A DNA stretch of 64,000 bases from JBKCUI01 sp052161625 (GCA_052161625.1 CP197412.1), one strand, 5' to 3'; positions 36,137-45,301 are shown, counted from the stretch's first letter. Numbers and translations: made by a program. Notes: generated by a model from the letters alone, not told the origin.

Positions 36137-36826
36137 TTGAGCGATCAACCCAACCAGACGGACGCAGCAGCTATCGATCCGGACGTAAGTCTGATGCTGC
36201 GAGTCCGTGAGGATGACGCAGTTGCGTTCGAAATGTTGATCGACCGGCACCAGGGGAAGATTATTCGATTTATGCTGGGTTGGGTTTCCAATCCGCAGCA
36301 GGCAGAGGACTTGGCTCAGGACGTATTTCTCCGAGTCTTCAAAGCCCGCAAGACATATTCCCCCACCGCCAAATTCACGACTTGGCTTTATCGCATCGCC
36401 CACAACATTGCCTCGAACCACCTTCGAGACAGTGCCCACCGAAAAGAATATCAGTTGTCCAAAGGAGCGGACACATCCACCTCCGGCGTTATGCTTGAGA
36501 ATATGGCTGTCGCTCCCAGCGGATTCCAACCGACCCGCTCCATGGAAAGCAATGAGAGATCCAACATCGTCTTGCAGGCATTGCAAGCGTTGGGAGAGCG
36601 ACAGCGCACAGCCATTATGCTTAGCAAATTCGAAGGAATGAGTTACCAGGAAATCTCGGATACCATGGGAATGAGCGTGCAGGCGGTTAAATCATTGCTG
36701 AGCAGAGCCCGGGTGAACCTAAAAAACTTGCTTGAACCCTACGTTTCCGACGGTTCCCCGCTCGGCGCGACACCCGTACAGTCCGACGAAATGCCCCAAT
36801 CTAGCAGCGAGGCATCGCGAGAATGA
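36137..36826 (+). CDS. ECF-family RNA polymerase sigma factor
   Basis: Sigma factor of 229 residues with regions 2 and 4 only. Region 2: AFEMLIDRHQGKIIRFMLGW, then AEDLAQDVFLRVFKARKTY and FTTWLYRIAHNIASNHLRD, the hallmark of ECF factors. Region 4: LQALGERQRTAIMLSKFEGMSYQEISDTMGMSVQAVKSLLSRA. The start is TTG at 36137; no better ATG precedes region 2. It overlaps the next gene, a membrane anti-sigma-like protein, as ATGA. That is the usual arrangement for a sigma/anti-sigma pair in which the membrane protein holds the factor until a signal arrives. Confidence 0.93.
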   Translation: MSDQPNQTDAAAIDPDVSLMLRVREDDAVAFEMLIDRHQGKIIRFMLGWVSNPQQAEDLAQDVFLRVFKARKTYSPTAKFTTWLYRIAHNIASNHLRDSAHRKEYQLSKGADTSTSGVMLENMAVAPSGFQPTRSMESNERSNIVLQALQALGERQRTAIMLSKFEGMSYQEISDTMGMSVQAVKSLLSRARVNLKNLLEPYVSDGSPLGATPVQSDEMPQSSSEASRE

Positions 36827-38118
36827 ATCCGAATCTCGAACCCTCTTTTGCCGACGAAGTCGATGAGCAGCTCACCGCATATCTAGATGGCGAGCTCTCC
36901 GCATTGGAATCCAGCCAACTGGAGCAGAAGCTCGTACACCACGAATCGCTTCGTTTGCGTTTAGCAGAACTGCGACGCGCCTACGACCTTTTAGATGACT
37001 TGCCCGAAACGCCTCACGATCAGAGGTTTACCCAGAGCACGATCGAGCACGTGATTCAGAAGGTGAAGGAGTCGCCTGGATCCGACGATTCGATCGGCAC
37101 GTCGTCCAGTGCCTTCGGACGCTCGAAGACGTTGGGAACCGACTTCTGGCGAAATGTGTGGAGGAAGTACAAGTTACCGATTCTGTTGACCACCTCCGTC
37201 CTTATCGGCGGATCCGCAGGAATGTTGGCGAGAGGGTTGGTCAATCAGGCCGAACTCCGCCGCTTGAATTTGATCGCGAATATATCGGGGCTTGTGGACG
37301 TCAATGAACTGGACGTTGCCAAACGGCTCAGCGAAGAGTCCGTTGCAATTCGTTACTTGAAGGCCCGTTACTCAGATCGCATCACCACCAACGTGCCGGT
37401 GCGAATCCGAGAGCTTTCGGGCTGGATCGAGCAGCTCACCCCTGTGCAACAGGCTCATTTGATGAGTGAGCGGGAGATTGTTCAGCGAATGAATCCCGAG
37501 TCGCTGGATAAGTATCGACAGTTGGAAGATCGAATCGAAGAGCTCCCCAACGGAGCCGATGTTCAAGAAGTAGTGAGGCTTATCGGACTCGTGATGGATC
37601 AGCTCGCCAACTCCGAGCGTCGTGCGTTGGACGGAATGCCCGTCGAAGATCGCATTCAGCATTTGAAAGGTCGTATCTATTTCAAAGCCGCAGACTATTA
37701 CTTCACGCAATCTCTATCGCATGCGGACCAGCAGGCGATCACCGATTGGAGCGCCAACCATCTCGAGCCTGCAATCCTGTCTAGCAACAACCGATTCAAC
37801 GAGCGTGACATCAAGAAACTGATCAACGGTTTCTTCATGTACATGATCCGAAACTGGGACGAGGAGCGGCAGGCTTCGCTCATAGCCCCCTTGATGGCGA
37901 ATCTGTCCGATGACGGAATCGTATTGATGTCCGGATTGAAACCGATGGAGCAGTTGCAGATTCTATTCAACAACTTAGCTCCGAACCGCCAGCCATCCAG
38001 TGAACAGATGCTAGATTCCTACAGTCGCATTCCGCCCGCGAACCGTGAGGATGTCGATCTCAAGGATCCGACATTTAGCCCCATGGTTATTCATGAACGC
38101 GCCAAGAGATATCGCTAG
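36823..38118 (+). CDS. Membrane anti-sigma-factor-like protein without zinc motif
   Basis: A 431-residue protein. Residues 16-55 (LTAYLDGELSALESSQLEQKL, then HHESLRLRLAELRRAYDLLDDL) follow the anti-sigma domain helix pattern. They lack the HxxxCxxC zinc site: where CxxC is expected the sequence reads HHESLR. One helix spans about 119-139 (PILLTTSVLIGGSAGMLARGL). The remaining 290 residues should be periplasmic and are mainly helical, with no family I recognise. The ATG overlaps the sigma stop as ATGA, so the stoichiometry is coupled. The large outer domain is the probable sensor. The anti-sigma role rests on the N-terminal helix pattern, topology and gene order. Confidence 0.75.
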   Translation: MNPNLEPSFADEVDEQLTAYLDGELSALESSQLEQKLVHHESLRLRLAELRRAYDLLDDLPETPHDQRFTQSTIEHVIQKVKESPGSDDSIGTSSSAFGRSKTLGTDFWRNVWRKYKLPILLTTSVLIGGSAGMLARGLVNQAELRRLNLIANISGLVDVNELDVAKRLSEESVAIRYLKARYSDRITTNVPVRIRELSGWIEQLTPVQQAHLMSEREIVQRMNPESLDKYRQLEDRIEELPNGADVQEVVRLIGLVMDQLANSERRALDGMPVEDRIQHLKGRIYFKAADYYFTQSLSHADQQAITDWSANHLEPAILSSNNRFNERDIKKLINGFFMYMIRNWDEERQASLIAPLMANLSDDGIVLMSGLKPMEQLQILFNNLAPNRQPSSEQMLDSYSRIPPANREDVDLKDPTFSPMVIHERAKRYR

Positions 38119-38125
38119 TGTACTT

Positions 38126-39673
38126 TCACTCTTTGGACAGCAGATGGATGGCGGGTTTCCCGGCAACGCCGGCCCCGTTGATCGCGTAGATAGCGATAGC
38201 TTTAGGCTCCCTGCCTGCTTCGCTGGTGATATGGAAGCTGTTCTCGGTTCGCCCGAGGATGGTTGTCTTCCACGCTGATTGGTGCAGTACCGACAAGCAC
38301 CATCGTCGGACAGCATCAGGGTCCGCTCCCTTCCAAGTGACTTGGAACCCGTCAGATGGATGGCTTTCGACTTGAACGACGGGTGCGTCCAACGTTTTCG
38401 CTTCAATCCACTTGCATTCGGGCGTCAAAGCCTCGCTGGAATAAGCATTTTCTCGCAACCGATCGCTGATCCCTTCGCGATTTCCCATCAAGGCCTTCAT
38501 GCTGAAGTGAATGGAACCGTGGCTTCCTGGCATGTACCGCGACAGGAAAACTTGGTTCTCGATTTGTTCCGCCGAAAAAGGTCTTGCCTTATCCCCGATG
38601 CGGCCGGTGTAGAGGCCTGGAGCTAGATGACGATTTTGGAGATTTTCTTGGCTCCACCAAGCGAGCAGTGCTGGAAAGCTTTGCTGATTGGCTGCGATGG
38701 ACCAGTACAATTGGGGAGTGTAGTAATCGCACCACCCTTCATTAAGCCAAAGTCTCGCATCCGCGTAGAGTTTGTCATGTTGGGAGAAGCCCGCGACGCT
38801 CTCGGGGTACCCAGGCTTCCAAATACCAAAGGGACTGATTCCAAACTTCACGTGCGGTTTCGTCTTTTTGATCTCCCCGTAGAGCTGCTTGATAAATGCA
38901 TTCATGGAATCCCGTCGCCAATCGTCTCGAGCGAGAACTCCTCCGCCCGATTGGTATGTCTTCCAAGCAGGGTCATCTGGAAAAGGAATATCGTCGACCG
39001 GATAGGGATAAAAGTAATCATCGATGTGAATTCCATCGACATCGTAACGGCGAAGGACGTCCAGAAAAACAGCCAAGGAATGCTCGCGTGATTCTGCCTC
39101 GCCCGGGTCCAGCCACAGGTAATTCGTCTTGTCATTCCCATATCGCTTTACGAGATGGGGTTTGGTCTGGCTGATATGGCCCGCGCTGTCGGCGTAGGTC
39201 TGACCCGAGTTTTTTGCCCGGAACGGGTTGAACCAAGCGTGGAGTTCTAACCCGCGGCGATGTGCTTCGTGAATCCAAAACTCCAACGGGTCATAATAGG
39301 GCTCTGGTGCAGTTCCTTGTTTTCCCGTTAAAAAGTAGCTCCACGGCTCCAGCTTGCTTTCATACAACGCGTCGCAGCTGGTTCGGACTTGAAGCACGAC
39401 CACATTCATTCGCAATTCCGCGACTTTATCCAATATCGCGATCGCTTCTCGTTGTTGGTCTTGAGTTGACAGGCCTGGTTTGCTCGGCCAATCGATGTTC
39501 GCAACGGTCGCGACCCATACTCCGCGGTATTCGCGTTCCACCTTCGGAAGGCTTGGCAGTTTTGCAAGGTCTGCAGGACTCTGGGGCAGGGCATTGTTCT
39601 GAGATACCGCTAACGCCAGAACGAGATAGAGCCACCCAAGGAAGCGGCTGGAGTTCGCATTCATCGTTGTCAA
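38126..39673 (-). CDS. GHL10-type glycoside hydrolase (family-10-like, DUF187)
   Basis: Secreted (beta/alpha)8-barrel hydrolase of 515 residues, related to YngK/DigH. Signal peptide near residues 10-30. Family motifs: EYRGVWVATVANIDWPSKPG, NVVVLQVRTSCDALYES, LELHAWFNPFRA, YDVDGIHIDDYFYPYP (with catalytic-region acids), VKFGISPFGIWKPG and WCDYYTPQLYWS. A C-terminal fibronectin-like part (VVQVESHPSDGFQVTW) ends the protein. DigH cleaves denuded peptidoglycan glycans; others act on different glycans, so the substrate is open. It follows yaiI by three bases and is the last gene of a pectate-lyase-like/YaiI/GHL10 operon. It converges on the anti-sigma gene. Confidence 0.88.
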   Translation of the reverse strand: MTTMNANSSRFLGWLYLVLALAVSQNNALPQSPADLAKLPSLPKVEREYRGVWVATVANIDWPSKPGLSTQDQQREAIAILDKVAELRMNVVVLQVRTSCDALYESKLEPWSYFLTGKQGTAPEPYYDPLEFWIHEAHRRGLELHAWFNPFRAKNSGQTYADSAGHISQTKPHLVKRYGNDKTNYLWLDPGEAESREHSLAVFLDVLRRYDVDGIHIDDYFYPYPVDDIPFPDDPAWKTYQSGGGVLARDDWRRDSMNAFIKQLYGEIKKTKPHVKFGISPFGIWKPGYPESVAGFSQHDKLYADARLWLNEGWCDYYTPQLYWSIAANQQSFPALLAWWSQENLQNRHLAPGLYTGRIGDKARPFSAEQIENQVFLSRYMPGSHGSIHFSMKALMGNREGISDRLRENAYSSEALTPECKWIEAKTLDAPVVQVESHPSDGFQVTWKGADPDAVRRWCLSVLHQSAWKTTILGRTENSFHITSEAGREPKAIAIYAINGAGVAGKPAIHLLSKE

Positions 39674-39676
39674 TTC

Positions 39677-40183
39677 CTAAGATCTTTTTCGCGTTGCTTT
39701 GGTAAGGATGCGATCGAGGGCGGATGCAAATGCTGTTTTGTCTTGAGCGTTATAAGGAGAAGGCCCAGACACCTCCATCCCTGCCCCGCGAGCCGCATCG
39801 AGCAAGTCCCGCGCGGCCAGGCGGCTTCGGACATTATTGGCATCGAGGATCAATCCGCGAGGGTCCAAAACCAATATTTTTCGATCCACTAACTGCGAGG
39901 CCAACGGAATGTCGGCGGTGACCACTAAATCTCCGGGGCTTGCATGATCGACGATATAACGATCGGCCATGTTCGCACCGCTGGCGACCGCAATACTCTG
40001 GACCCGTCCGCCGGACGGTGGGGCATAAATACTTTGATTGGCGACGAGGCGTACCGGGAGGTTCAGCCTCTTTGATGCTCGAAAAACAATTTCTTTGACT
40101 TCGCGAGGTGCCGCATCTGCATCTACCCAAATAGTGAAGGCAACGCTCGATGGCGAAGGGGCGGTACTGGAGTCATCGTTCAT
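39677..40183 (-). CDS. yaiI: YaiI/YqxD-family (DUF188) PIN-like protein
   Basis: A 168-residue cytoplasmic protein of the UPF0178/DUF188 family. Clear motifs: FTIWVDADAAPREVKEIVFRAS, VRLVANQSIYAP, VASGANMADRYIVDHASPGD and LVVTADIPLASQLVDR, then VLDPRGLILDANNVRSRLAARDL. The conserved Asp residues suggest a PIN-like nuclease fold. The function has not been settled in any organism to my knowledge. Its ATG overlaps the pectate-lyase-like stop as ATGA, and the GHL10 gene follows after three bases, so a cytoplasmic protein sits inside an operon of two secreted carbohydrate enzymes. Confidence 0.92.
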   Translation of the reverse strand: MNDDSSTAPSPSSVAFTIWVDADAAPREVKEIVFRASKRLNLPVRLVANQSIYAPPSGGRVQSIAVASGANMADRYIVDHASPGDLVVTADIPLASQLVDRKILVLDPRGLILDANNVRSRLAARDLLDAARGAGMEVSGPSPYNAQDKTAFASALDRILTKATRKRS

Positions 40184-41604
40184 CGATCGGCCAACTCGTT
40201 GAGATAGAGCTCGATAAAAGGGTAGCCGGCATGACGGTCTGCATCCGATTCTCCCCGAGGGACGATTTTTGCGCTATCGAGCGGGTCATTGGGATTCAAG
40301 TTATGTCGTAGCTCCCATGCGTCGGGCATTCCATCTTGATCGGAATCCGGAGGCGGAGCGGCCTTCTCGAGACCTTGCAGGAACCATTCGTCGCTCGGCG
40401 CTGGGGGACTGCTGCGTCCCCAGCTACCGGTTTGAGATTGAACTTCTTCGATGGTTTGAAGTGTAACGCGATCGCGAGGCCAGCAGCCTGCTTTGCGGAG
40501 TACTAGCTCGTAAGCATCCTCCGGTCCGACGAGTTGAATCGGTGGCGTAGGAGCAGGAGCATCCAACTCACCTCCGTTATTGTTGAATTGCAGCCATTTC
40601 GGTGCGCTGCCGGGCTGCGTTCCCCATTTCCAATACTTCGGATGCCCCTGCAGGCCCCAATCTTCGAAGTAATTATCGTGGACGAAATAGTTCATCTTGG
40701 GTGACAAAGCGAAGGGGTAGATCCGATCTTTCGTTTGTGGACCACGTCGATAATAGTTCTTGTGAAGGTTGACTGCACTCTTAACGCGATCGCCATGGCC
40801 ATCGTCGGTGTAACCACCTCGGCAATTGTAGATCACATTGTTGCAAAAATCGCCTGCGGCATCTTCGCGGTAAGGGGCCATACAGGGGACGCGTCGAGCA
40901 TGATGAGCCCACAGATTGTGGTGAATGGAGACCGCACCGCTATCCTCCGCGGCGGAGATCATTCCGAAGTTGTGTTCTCCTTTATCGTGCCCTTGGTTAT
41001 CCGACCCTTCGATGGTGCACCATTGCACCGAGACATGATGTGCGTGATAAAGATCGATCATCTCGTCGTTCCCCCAACTGAGCGAGAGATGGTCGAGCAC
41101 GATGTTGTACGTACCCGTCTTCCTGGGCCCCTGTCCCCCCAATTGGATGCAATCGCCTCCGGCTCCTGTTGCGCGGCGAGGGCGCACCCGAAGGTGTCGC
41201 AAGATAACGTCGTGCACACCATGGTCATAGCTGGAGACAACTCCCTCGATCGTGATCCCTGCTCCGGGCGCTGTTTGCCCCGCGATCGTGATAAAGGGGT
41301 GGGTGATTCGAACGTCGCCACGAATAACCCCGCTCACCGTGAAGACAACGATGCGAGGCCCCTCCGTGCTACAGGCTTCTGCCAAGCTGCCTGGCCCTGA
41401 GGAGTTGAGATTCGTAACTCGAATCACTTTGCCCCCTCGCCCACCGCGACTTATGGCCCCCCATCCCTCCGCGCCGGGAAATGCGACGACCGTTGGCTCT
41501 TCCATCGCGTTCGCCTTCGTCCCGATTGCGAAAGACGATACGAAACCCAACATTAAGGTGCAAAGAAAAACAAATTGGGGGGAGCTCAAGGCTTTACGCA
41601 TCAC
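40180..41604 (-). CDS. Secreted pectate-lyase-like polysaccharide lyase (PL1-type)
   Basis: A 474-residue exported protein with a signal peptide ending near residue 33 (FVSSFAIGTKANA). It has a right-handed parallel beta-helix pattern: FPGAEGWGAISRGGRGGKVIRV, SLAEACSTEGPRIVVFTVSG, ITIAGQTAPGAGITIEG, DVILRHLRVRPR, IVLDHLSLSWGNDE, and VHDNYFEDWG later. This is the pattern of pectate lyase/pectate trisaccharide-lyase proteins common in planctomycetes. The C-terminal PDSDQDGMPDAWE is a thrombospondin-type-3-like calcium loop. It is first in the operon with yaiI and the GHL10 hydrolase. Pectin or another uronic-acid polymer is the likely substrate; the exact target is inferred. Confidence 0.85.
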   Translation of the reverse strand: MMRKALSSPQFVFLCTLMLGFVSSFAIGTKANAMEEPTVVAFPGAEGWGAISRGGRGGKVIRVTNLNSSGPGSLAEACSTEGPRIVVFTVSGVIRGDVRITHPFITIAGQTAPGAGITIEGVVSSYDHGVHDVILRHLRVRPRRATGAGGDCIQLGGQGPRKTGTYNIVLDHLSLSWGNDEMIDLYHAHHVSVQWCTIEGSDNQGHDKGEHNFGMISAAEDSGAVSIHHNLWAHHARRVPCMAPYREDAAGDFCNNVIYNCRGGYTDDGHGDRVKSAVNLHKNYYRRGPQTKDRIYPFALSPKMNYFVHDNYFEDWGLQGHPKYWKWGTQPGSAPKWLQFNNNGGELDAPAPTPPIQLVGPEDAYELVLRKAGCWPRDRVTLQTIEEVQSQTGSWGRSSPPAPSDEWFLQGLEKAAPPPDSDQDGMPDAWELRHNLNPNDPLDSAKIVPRGESDADRHAGYPFIELYLNELADR

Positions 41605-41870
41605 GATTTATAAGATTCCGTCAAACGAGTGATGCGGGGTTCGTTTTGCTCAGCGCGACGAGTAAGAGTTCGAACGAGTTACGAGGATCAAGCCATCGCA
41701 TTATAGCGTATGCGTGAGGATTCACACGTTTGGAGTGAGGGGGAAGCACCTCGGAATCTTGAACACAGCGGCGAGCTCTGATAGAAAGCTTCAAGCACAT
41801 TGGGAAGGCAATTACCACGCACGACGGTTCCCCTTCGCGACTCCTACTTCAGAATCCATCACCATTCTCC

Positions 41871-42902
41871 ATGATCGATTTACGCAGCGATACCGTAACG
41901 CGTCCTACCGCCCCGATGTTGAAAGCGATGATGAACGCGGAGGTAGGAGACGACTTGATTGATATCGATCCGACGGTGATCGCGTTGCAGGAAAGGGTCG
42001 CATCGTTGCTAGGAAAGGAAGCGGCGATTTTTATGCCCAGCGGAACGATGACGAACCAAATCGCGCTTCGTTGCCACTGTTCGCCTGGTGACGAATTCCT
42101 TTGCGAGAGCCAGTGTCACATTTACAACTACGAGCAAGGAGCATTTGCGCAGTTGAGCGGACTGGTTGCACGGACCTTGGAGGGCGTCAAGGGGTTGCTC
42201 GCGCCTTCGCAATTGGCGGGGATTCGACGAAACGACGACGACCACCTTGTAGCCACACGACTCCTTTGTTTGGAGAACACACACAATCGAGGAGGAGGCA
42301 AGGTCTATCCGCTTGAGCGAACGGAAGCGATCTGTGCCGAAGCAAAGCAGCAAGGGATCGCGTGCCACCTCGATGGCGCGCGGCTTTGGAATGCCAGTGT
42401 CGCGATTGGCTGCAAGCTTGAGGAGTTGTCGAGGCCGTTCGATTCGGTCAGCGTTTGTTTCAGCAAGGGGTTGGGGGCACCTGTCGGGTCGTGCCTAGCG
42501 GGGACCAAGGAGTTGGTCCGGAAAGCGAGGCGAGCGAGAAAGCTATTCGGGGGAGGAATGCGTCAGTGTGGGTATTTGGCTGCTGCGGCTCATTACGCGC
42601 TCGACCACCACATCGAGAGGCTCGTCGAAGATCATCACCACGCTGCGATACTCGCGGAATCGATTGCAGAAAATCCATCCTTTCAACTCATGGACCCGGT
42701 TCCAGACACGAATATCGTGATATTCCGAATTGCGCAGGAGTGGGGGACTGCCAAGGATTTTGCGGATCGATGCTTGGAACATGGGGTAAGGGTCATGGCG
42801 TTTGGACCGCATAGTGTCCGGATGGTAACCCACTTGGATGTATCGAAAGCGGGAATTGAAGCGGCGTGCAAAGTATTTCGCCAGGTTTCGAAGATGGCTT
42901 GA
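41871..42902 (+). CDS. ltaE: Low-specificity L-threonine aldolase
   Basis: PLP enzyme of 343 residues that splits L-threonine or L-allo-threonine into glycine and acetaldehyde in the cytoplasm. Family landmarks: IDLRSDTVTRPTAPMLKAM at the N-terminus, FMPSGTMTNQIALRCHC, LENTHNRGGGKVYPLE, CHLDGARLWNASVA (with the PLP-contacting Asp and Arg) and SVCFSKGLGAPVGS, where Lys199 forms the Schiff base. The length and start match the family. The 266-base gap to the divergent pectate-lyase-like gene must hold both promoters; I could not place them. Some members are really phenylserine or beta-hydroxyaspartate aldolases. Confidence 0.92.
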   Translation: MIDLRSDTVTRPTAPMLKAMMNAEVGDDLIDIDPTVIALQERVASLLGKEAAIFMPSGTMTNQIALRCHCSPGDEFLCESQCHIYNYEQGAFAQLSGLVARTLEGVKGLLAPSQLAGIRRNDDDHLVATRLLCLENTHNRGGGKVYPLERTEAICAEAKQQGIACHLDGARLWNASVAIGCKLEELSRPFDSVSVCFSKGLGAPVGSCLAGTKELVRKARRARKLFGGGMRQCGYLAAAAHYALDHHIERLVEDHHHAAILAESIAENPSFQLMDPVPDTNIVIFRIAQEWGTAKDFADRCLEHGVRVMAFGPHSVRMVTHLDVSKAGIEAACKVFRQVSKMA

Positions 42903-42950
42903 CGAAGCTCGGATAGGCTTTAAACTTCGTCGATCTTGTAGCAATCTATT

Positions 42951-43034
42951 GCGGCCGTGGCGAAACTGGCAGACGCGCTAGCTTGAGGGGCTAGTGGGAG
43001 CAATCCCTTGGAGGTTCGAGTCCTCTCGGCCGCA
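42951..43034 (+). tRNA. tRNA-Leu (anticodon GAG)
   Basis: Class II tRNA of 84 bases. The acceptor stem GCGGCCG (42951-42957) pairs fully with CGGCCGC (43027-43033), and A43034 is the discriminator. The anticodon stem CTAGC/GCTAG holds the loop TTGAGGG, with anticodon GAG at 42985-42987, reading CTC and CTT. A long variable arm (about 42995-43009) marks it as Leu. The T arm is GGAGG-TTCGAGT-CCTCT. CCA is not encoded (ACTA follows), so it must be added after transcription. Confidence 0.96.
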
Positions 43035-43170
43035 CTAATGATTCTGAAATGGATTGGCATGTCTCGGGTAGGATCGGGGTGGTGGTCTTGCCCCGTAGCG
43101 ATGAAATCCCTTCTTCGGGACAGTGGACGAATTCTTCCGCAACCGAACGAGTCGTTCAGCGGGCTTCTCA

Positions 43171-43198
43171 TTGATTATCGCGAGATTCTGGGTAGGAT
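43171..43198 (+). promoter_or_regulatory. Candidate sigma-70 promoter of the cupredoxin gene
   Basis: TTGATT (43171-43176) and TAGGAT (43193-43198) are separated by 16 bases, with the gene starting 78 bases downstream at 43276. Motif quality is moderate. Confidence 0.35.
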
Positions 43199-43275
43199 AG
43201 CACGCTGGTTAACAGCATCGAAACGCCTCCTGCCTCAAACTCTCATTTCTCTCGAATCCAATGTTGGAGCATCTT

Positions 43276-44076
43276 ATGAAGTCATTTTTGTTTGGATCGT
43301 TGGCTGTCGCCGGATCCTTGGTAGTGCCCGGAGTGGTCCAAGCGCAAAAGTGGGCTGATATTGAGTTCACGGTCGTCTTGGACGGCAAAGCTCCCGAACC
43401 GAAACTGATCGATGCGAATGCGAAAGATAAGTGCAACGCAGATCCCAAGGGGGTGGTGATCGAGGATCTCGTCGTCAATCCCAAGAACAATGGGATCGCC
43501 AACTTGGTATTTACCATCGACACGAGAAAAACCAAGCTCAAGGCTGACGACATTCACCCAGATCTTCGGGCTGTTCCCACGAAGAAGGCGTTGCTGGACA
43601 ATGTGAAATGCCAATTCATCCCGCACGTGATGGCCGTTCGCGTTGGTCAGACGATCGAAGTCAAGAACTCCGATTCCGTCCCACACAATGCCAAGTTCTC
43701 GTTCTTTGAAAACGACGAAAAGAACCCAGTGATTCCAGCGGGAACCTCGGTCGACATCGCCACCAAATCGGAGGAAAAGGCCGCGACCAAAGTCGACTGC
43801 AATATCCACCCTTGGATGAGCGCTTATGTGCTGGTTTATGACCACCCCTATGTCGGCATCAGCGATGTGGATGGAAAGATCAAAATCGAGAAACTCCCTG
43901 CTGGGGTTCCGATCGATTTCAAACTCTGGCATGAGAACCAAGACAAATCGATTGAAGAGATAACCATCGGGGGCAAGAAAGAGACTTGGAAGCGTGGCTC
44001 CACGCAAATGACCCTCAAGGAAGGCAAAAACGATTTGGGCGTCATCAAGATCAGCGCCGATCGCTTCAAGAAGTAG
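43276..44076 (+). CDS. Secreted cupredoxin-domain protein
   Basis: A 266-residue exported protein. The ATG at 43276 is preferred over 43261 because GGAG ends six bases before it. The signal peptide MKSFLFGSLAVAGSLVVPGV is cleaved near VQA-QK. A type I copper site is visible: His137 (NSDSVPHNAKFSF), then Cys175, His178 and Met181 in VDCNIHPWMSAY, the CxxHxxM spacing of plastocyanin/azurin relatives. Two further cysteines (53 and 112) could form a disulfide. The C-terminal part (GISDVDGKIKIEKLPAGVPI) looks like a carboxypeptidase-regulatory-like beta-sandwich. Proteins of this layout are common in planctomycetes. Periplasmic electron transfer is likely; the partner is unknown. A strong terminator follows. 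Confidence 0.85.
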   Translation: MKSFLFGSLAVAGSLVVPGVVQAQKWADIEFTVVLDGKAPEPKLIDANAKDKCNADPKGVVIEDLVVNPKNNGIANLVFTIDTRKTKLKADDIHPDLRAVPTKKALLDNVKCQFIPHVMAVRVGQTIEVKNSDSVPHNAKFSFFENDEKNPVIPAGTSVDIATKSEEKAATKVDCNIHPWMSAYVLVYDHPYVGISDVDGKIKIEKLPAGVPIDFKLWHENQDKSIEEITIGGKKETWKRGSTQMTLKEGKNDLGVIKISADRFKK

Positions 44077-44619
44077 ATCCGCACCCGCTTCCGATCAGAT
44101 TGCAAACAAAGGCCTCCGTATTGGGGGCCTTTTTTCATGGGCGGCTGGAAATGCGCCGGGATGACCCAATGCAAGGCTCTCGGGGCCAGAAAACCCGAAA
44201 TGCAGAGAGTCCATCCACCCCGCCACTTTCGCAAAATCGGGTCTGCTAATAAGGGCTTCTGCCGGGCCCGCGGGAGTAGGCGACTCCTTGGGAACTCCGG
44301 GAAAACCACACCTGTTTCCGTTGCATTGCGGGAGAAATAAGAGTGTCTAATAGTTCTTGTGGGTGGAGGAATTGCCGAAATTTTTCTCCGGGTAAGAATC
44401 GTTTTGACTGCATGACGGAAGGTTTCGGATCTGACCGATTTGCGAGGAGCGCCGCCCATAGCACCCCCTCTTTTGGGTGGTTGGCGGTTTTTCTCAAAAT
44501 CGGTTTGCGGTTCGGGGCCGGTCGAAGCAGACTTGTTGAGAGCATGGAGGCGTCGCCGTTTTGATTCCGGGCCAAGGGCCTGGATACCATTCCACGAAGA
44601 CCGAACGCTTCTTGAAATC
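44077..44619. other. 543-base region, terminator then nothing firm
   Basis: Begins with the cupredoxin terminator at 44108-44135. From 44440 the frame of the zincin gene is already open, so the true start of that gene could fall within the last 180 bases. Otherwise nothing was recognised. Confidence 0.45.
44108..44135 (+). terminator. Rho-independent terminator after the cupredoxin gene
   Basis: A ten-pair stem (AAAGGCCTCC with GGGGGCCTTT, one G-T pair) around a GTATT loop is followed by more T. It lies 31 bases after the stop codon. Confidence 0.9.
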
Positions 44620-45300
44620 ATGGCCAATGTTGACCGTGCATACAATCTAGTCCGACATGAACTTGCTGAGGTGGGATTGCTCGCCGATGGCGTCTATTTG
44701 GATGCTGTCGAGCTGTGCATTTCCAATGAGAAAAGCGGGGGCGAGCGAGGTTACGTCTTTGAGCGCGTAGGGCATTACGCAGCCCGTGGTTATCGTCCCG
44801 GAGTGATTTATCTCCCTCGCGACTTACCCCATGTTCCTTACAAGCCCGGGATGACGCTGGCGGACACCATACGCCACGAATACGCGCATGCTTGGTACTA
44901 TTTAGATTCCTCGTTCTTTCGCCAGGATTGGTTCCCTCGAACCTTTGGGGCTGCGTACAGCAATTGCACCTCCATGCCCTATGACACGTGGCGAAAGGGG
45001 GTAAAGAAGGATCCGGTGTATCAGGCGGGTAAGAAGCGTCGCAAAACGGAGGCGGCCAAAGTGAAGTTTTTCTATGGCTATTTGCTTAGTCAGTTCATTA
45101 CCGATTATGCGACGACCAATGCGAGCGAAGATTTCGCGGAGACCTTTATGTTCTTCTTGAAGTATCGCAGATCGCTGGAACGCTTTGCCAATCGACCGGT
45201 CGTCTATAGGAAGCTGAAAATGGTCGAGCGAGCCGTCGCGATGGGTTCACGGCGCTCGAGACAATTCCAAGATCGCTCGTATCGAGCGAGAACGGCTTAG
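44620..45300 (+). CDS. Putative zinc metallopeptidase (HExxH zincin)
   Basis: A 226-residue protein from ATG 44620; the frame is open back to 44440 and a non-ATG start upstream is possible. It has HEYAH at residues 86-90 in ADTIRHEYAHAWYYLD, a zincin-type metal site with the catalytic Glu. A possible third ligand lies about 80 residues later in NASEDFAETFMFFLKY; the helix pattern 'seDfAEtf' is common in uncharacterised planctomycete and bacterial zincins. No signal peptide is visible in the short form. The C-terminus is basic. It ends one base before the start of a Ser/Thr kinase gene, so the two are almost certainly co-expressed. Protease activity is inferred from the motif. Confidence 0.7.
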   Translation: MANVDRAYNLVRHELAEVGLLADGVYLDAVELCISNEKSGGERGYVFERVGHYAARGYRPGVIYLPRDLPHVPYKPGMTLADTIRHEYAHAWYYLDSSFFRQDWFPRTFGAAYSNCTSMPYDTWRKGVKKDPVYQAGKKRRKTEAAKVKFFYGYLLSQFITDYATTNASEDFAETFMFFLKYRRSLERFANRPVVYRKLKMVERAVAMGSRRSRQFQDRSYRARTA

Positions 45301-45301
45301 C

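Noticed and set aside
43008..43358. 116-codon frame from the tRNA-Leu 3' end into the cupredoxin gene
   Set aside because: It starts within a well-formed tRNA and runs out of frame into a gene with a clear signal peptide.
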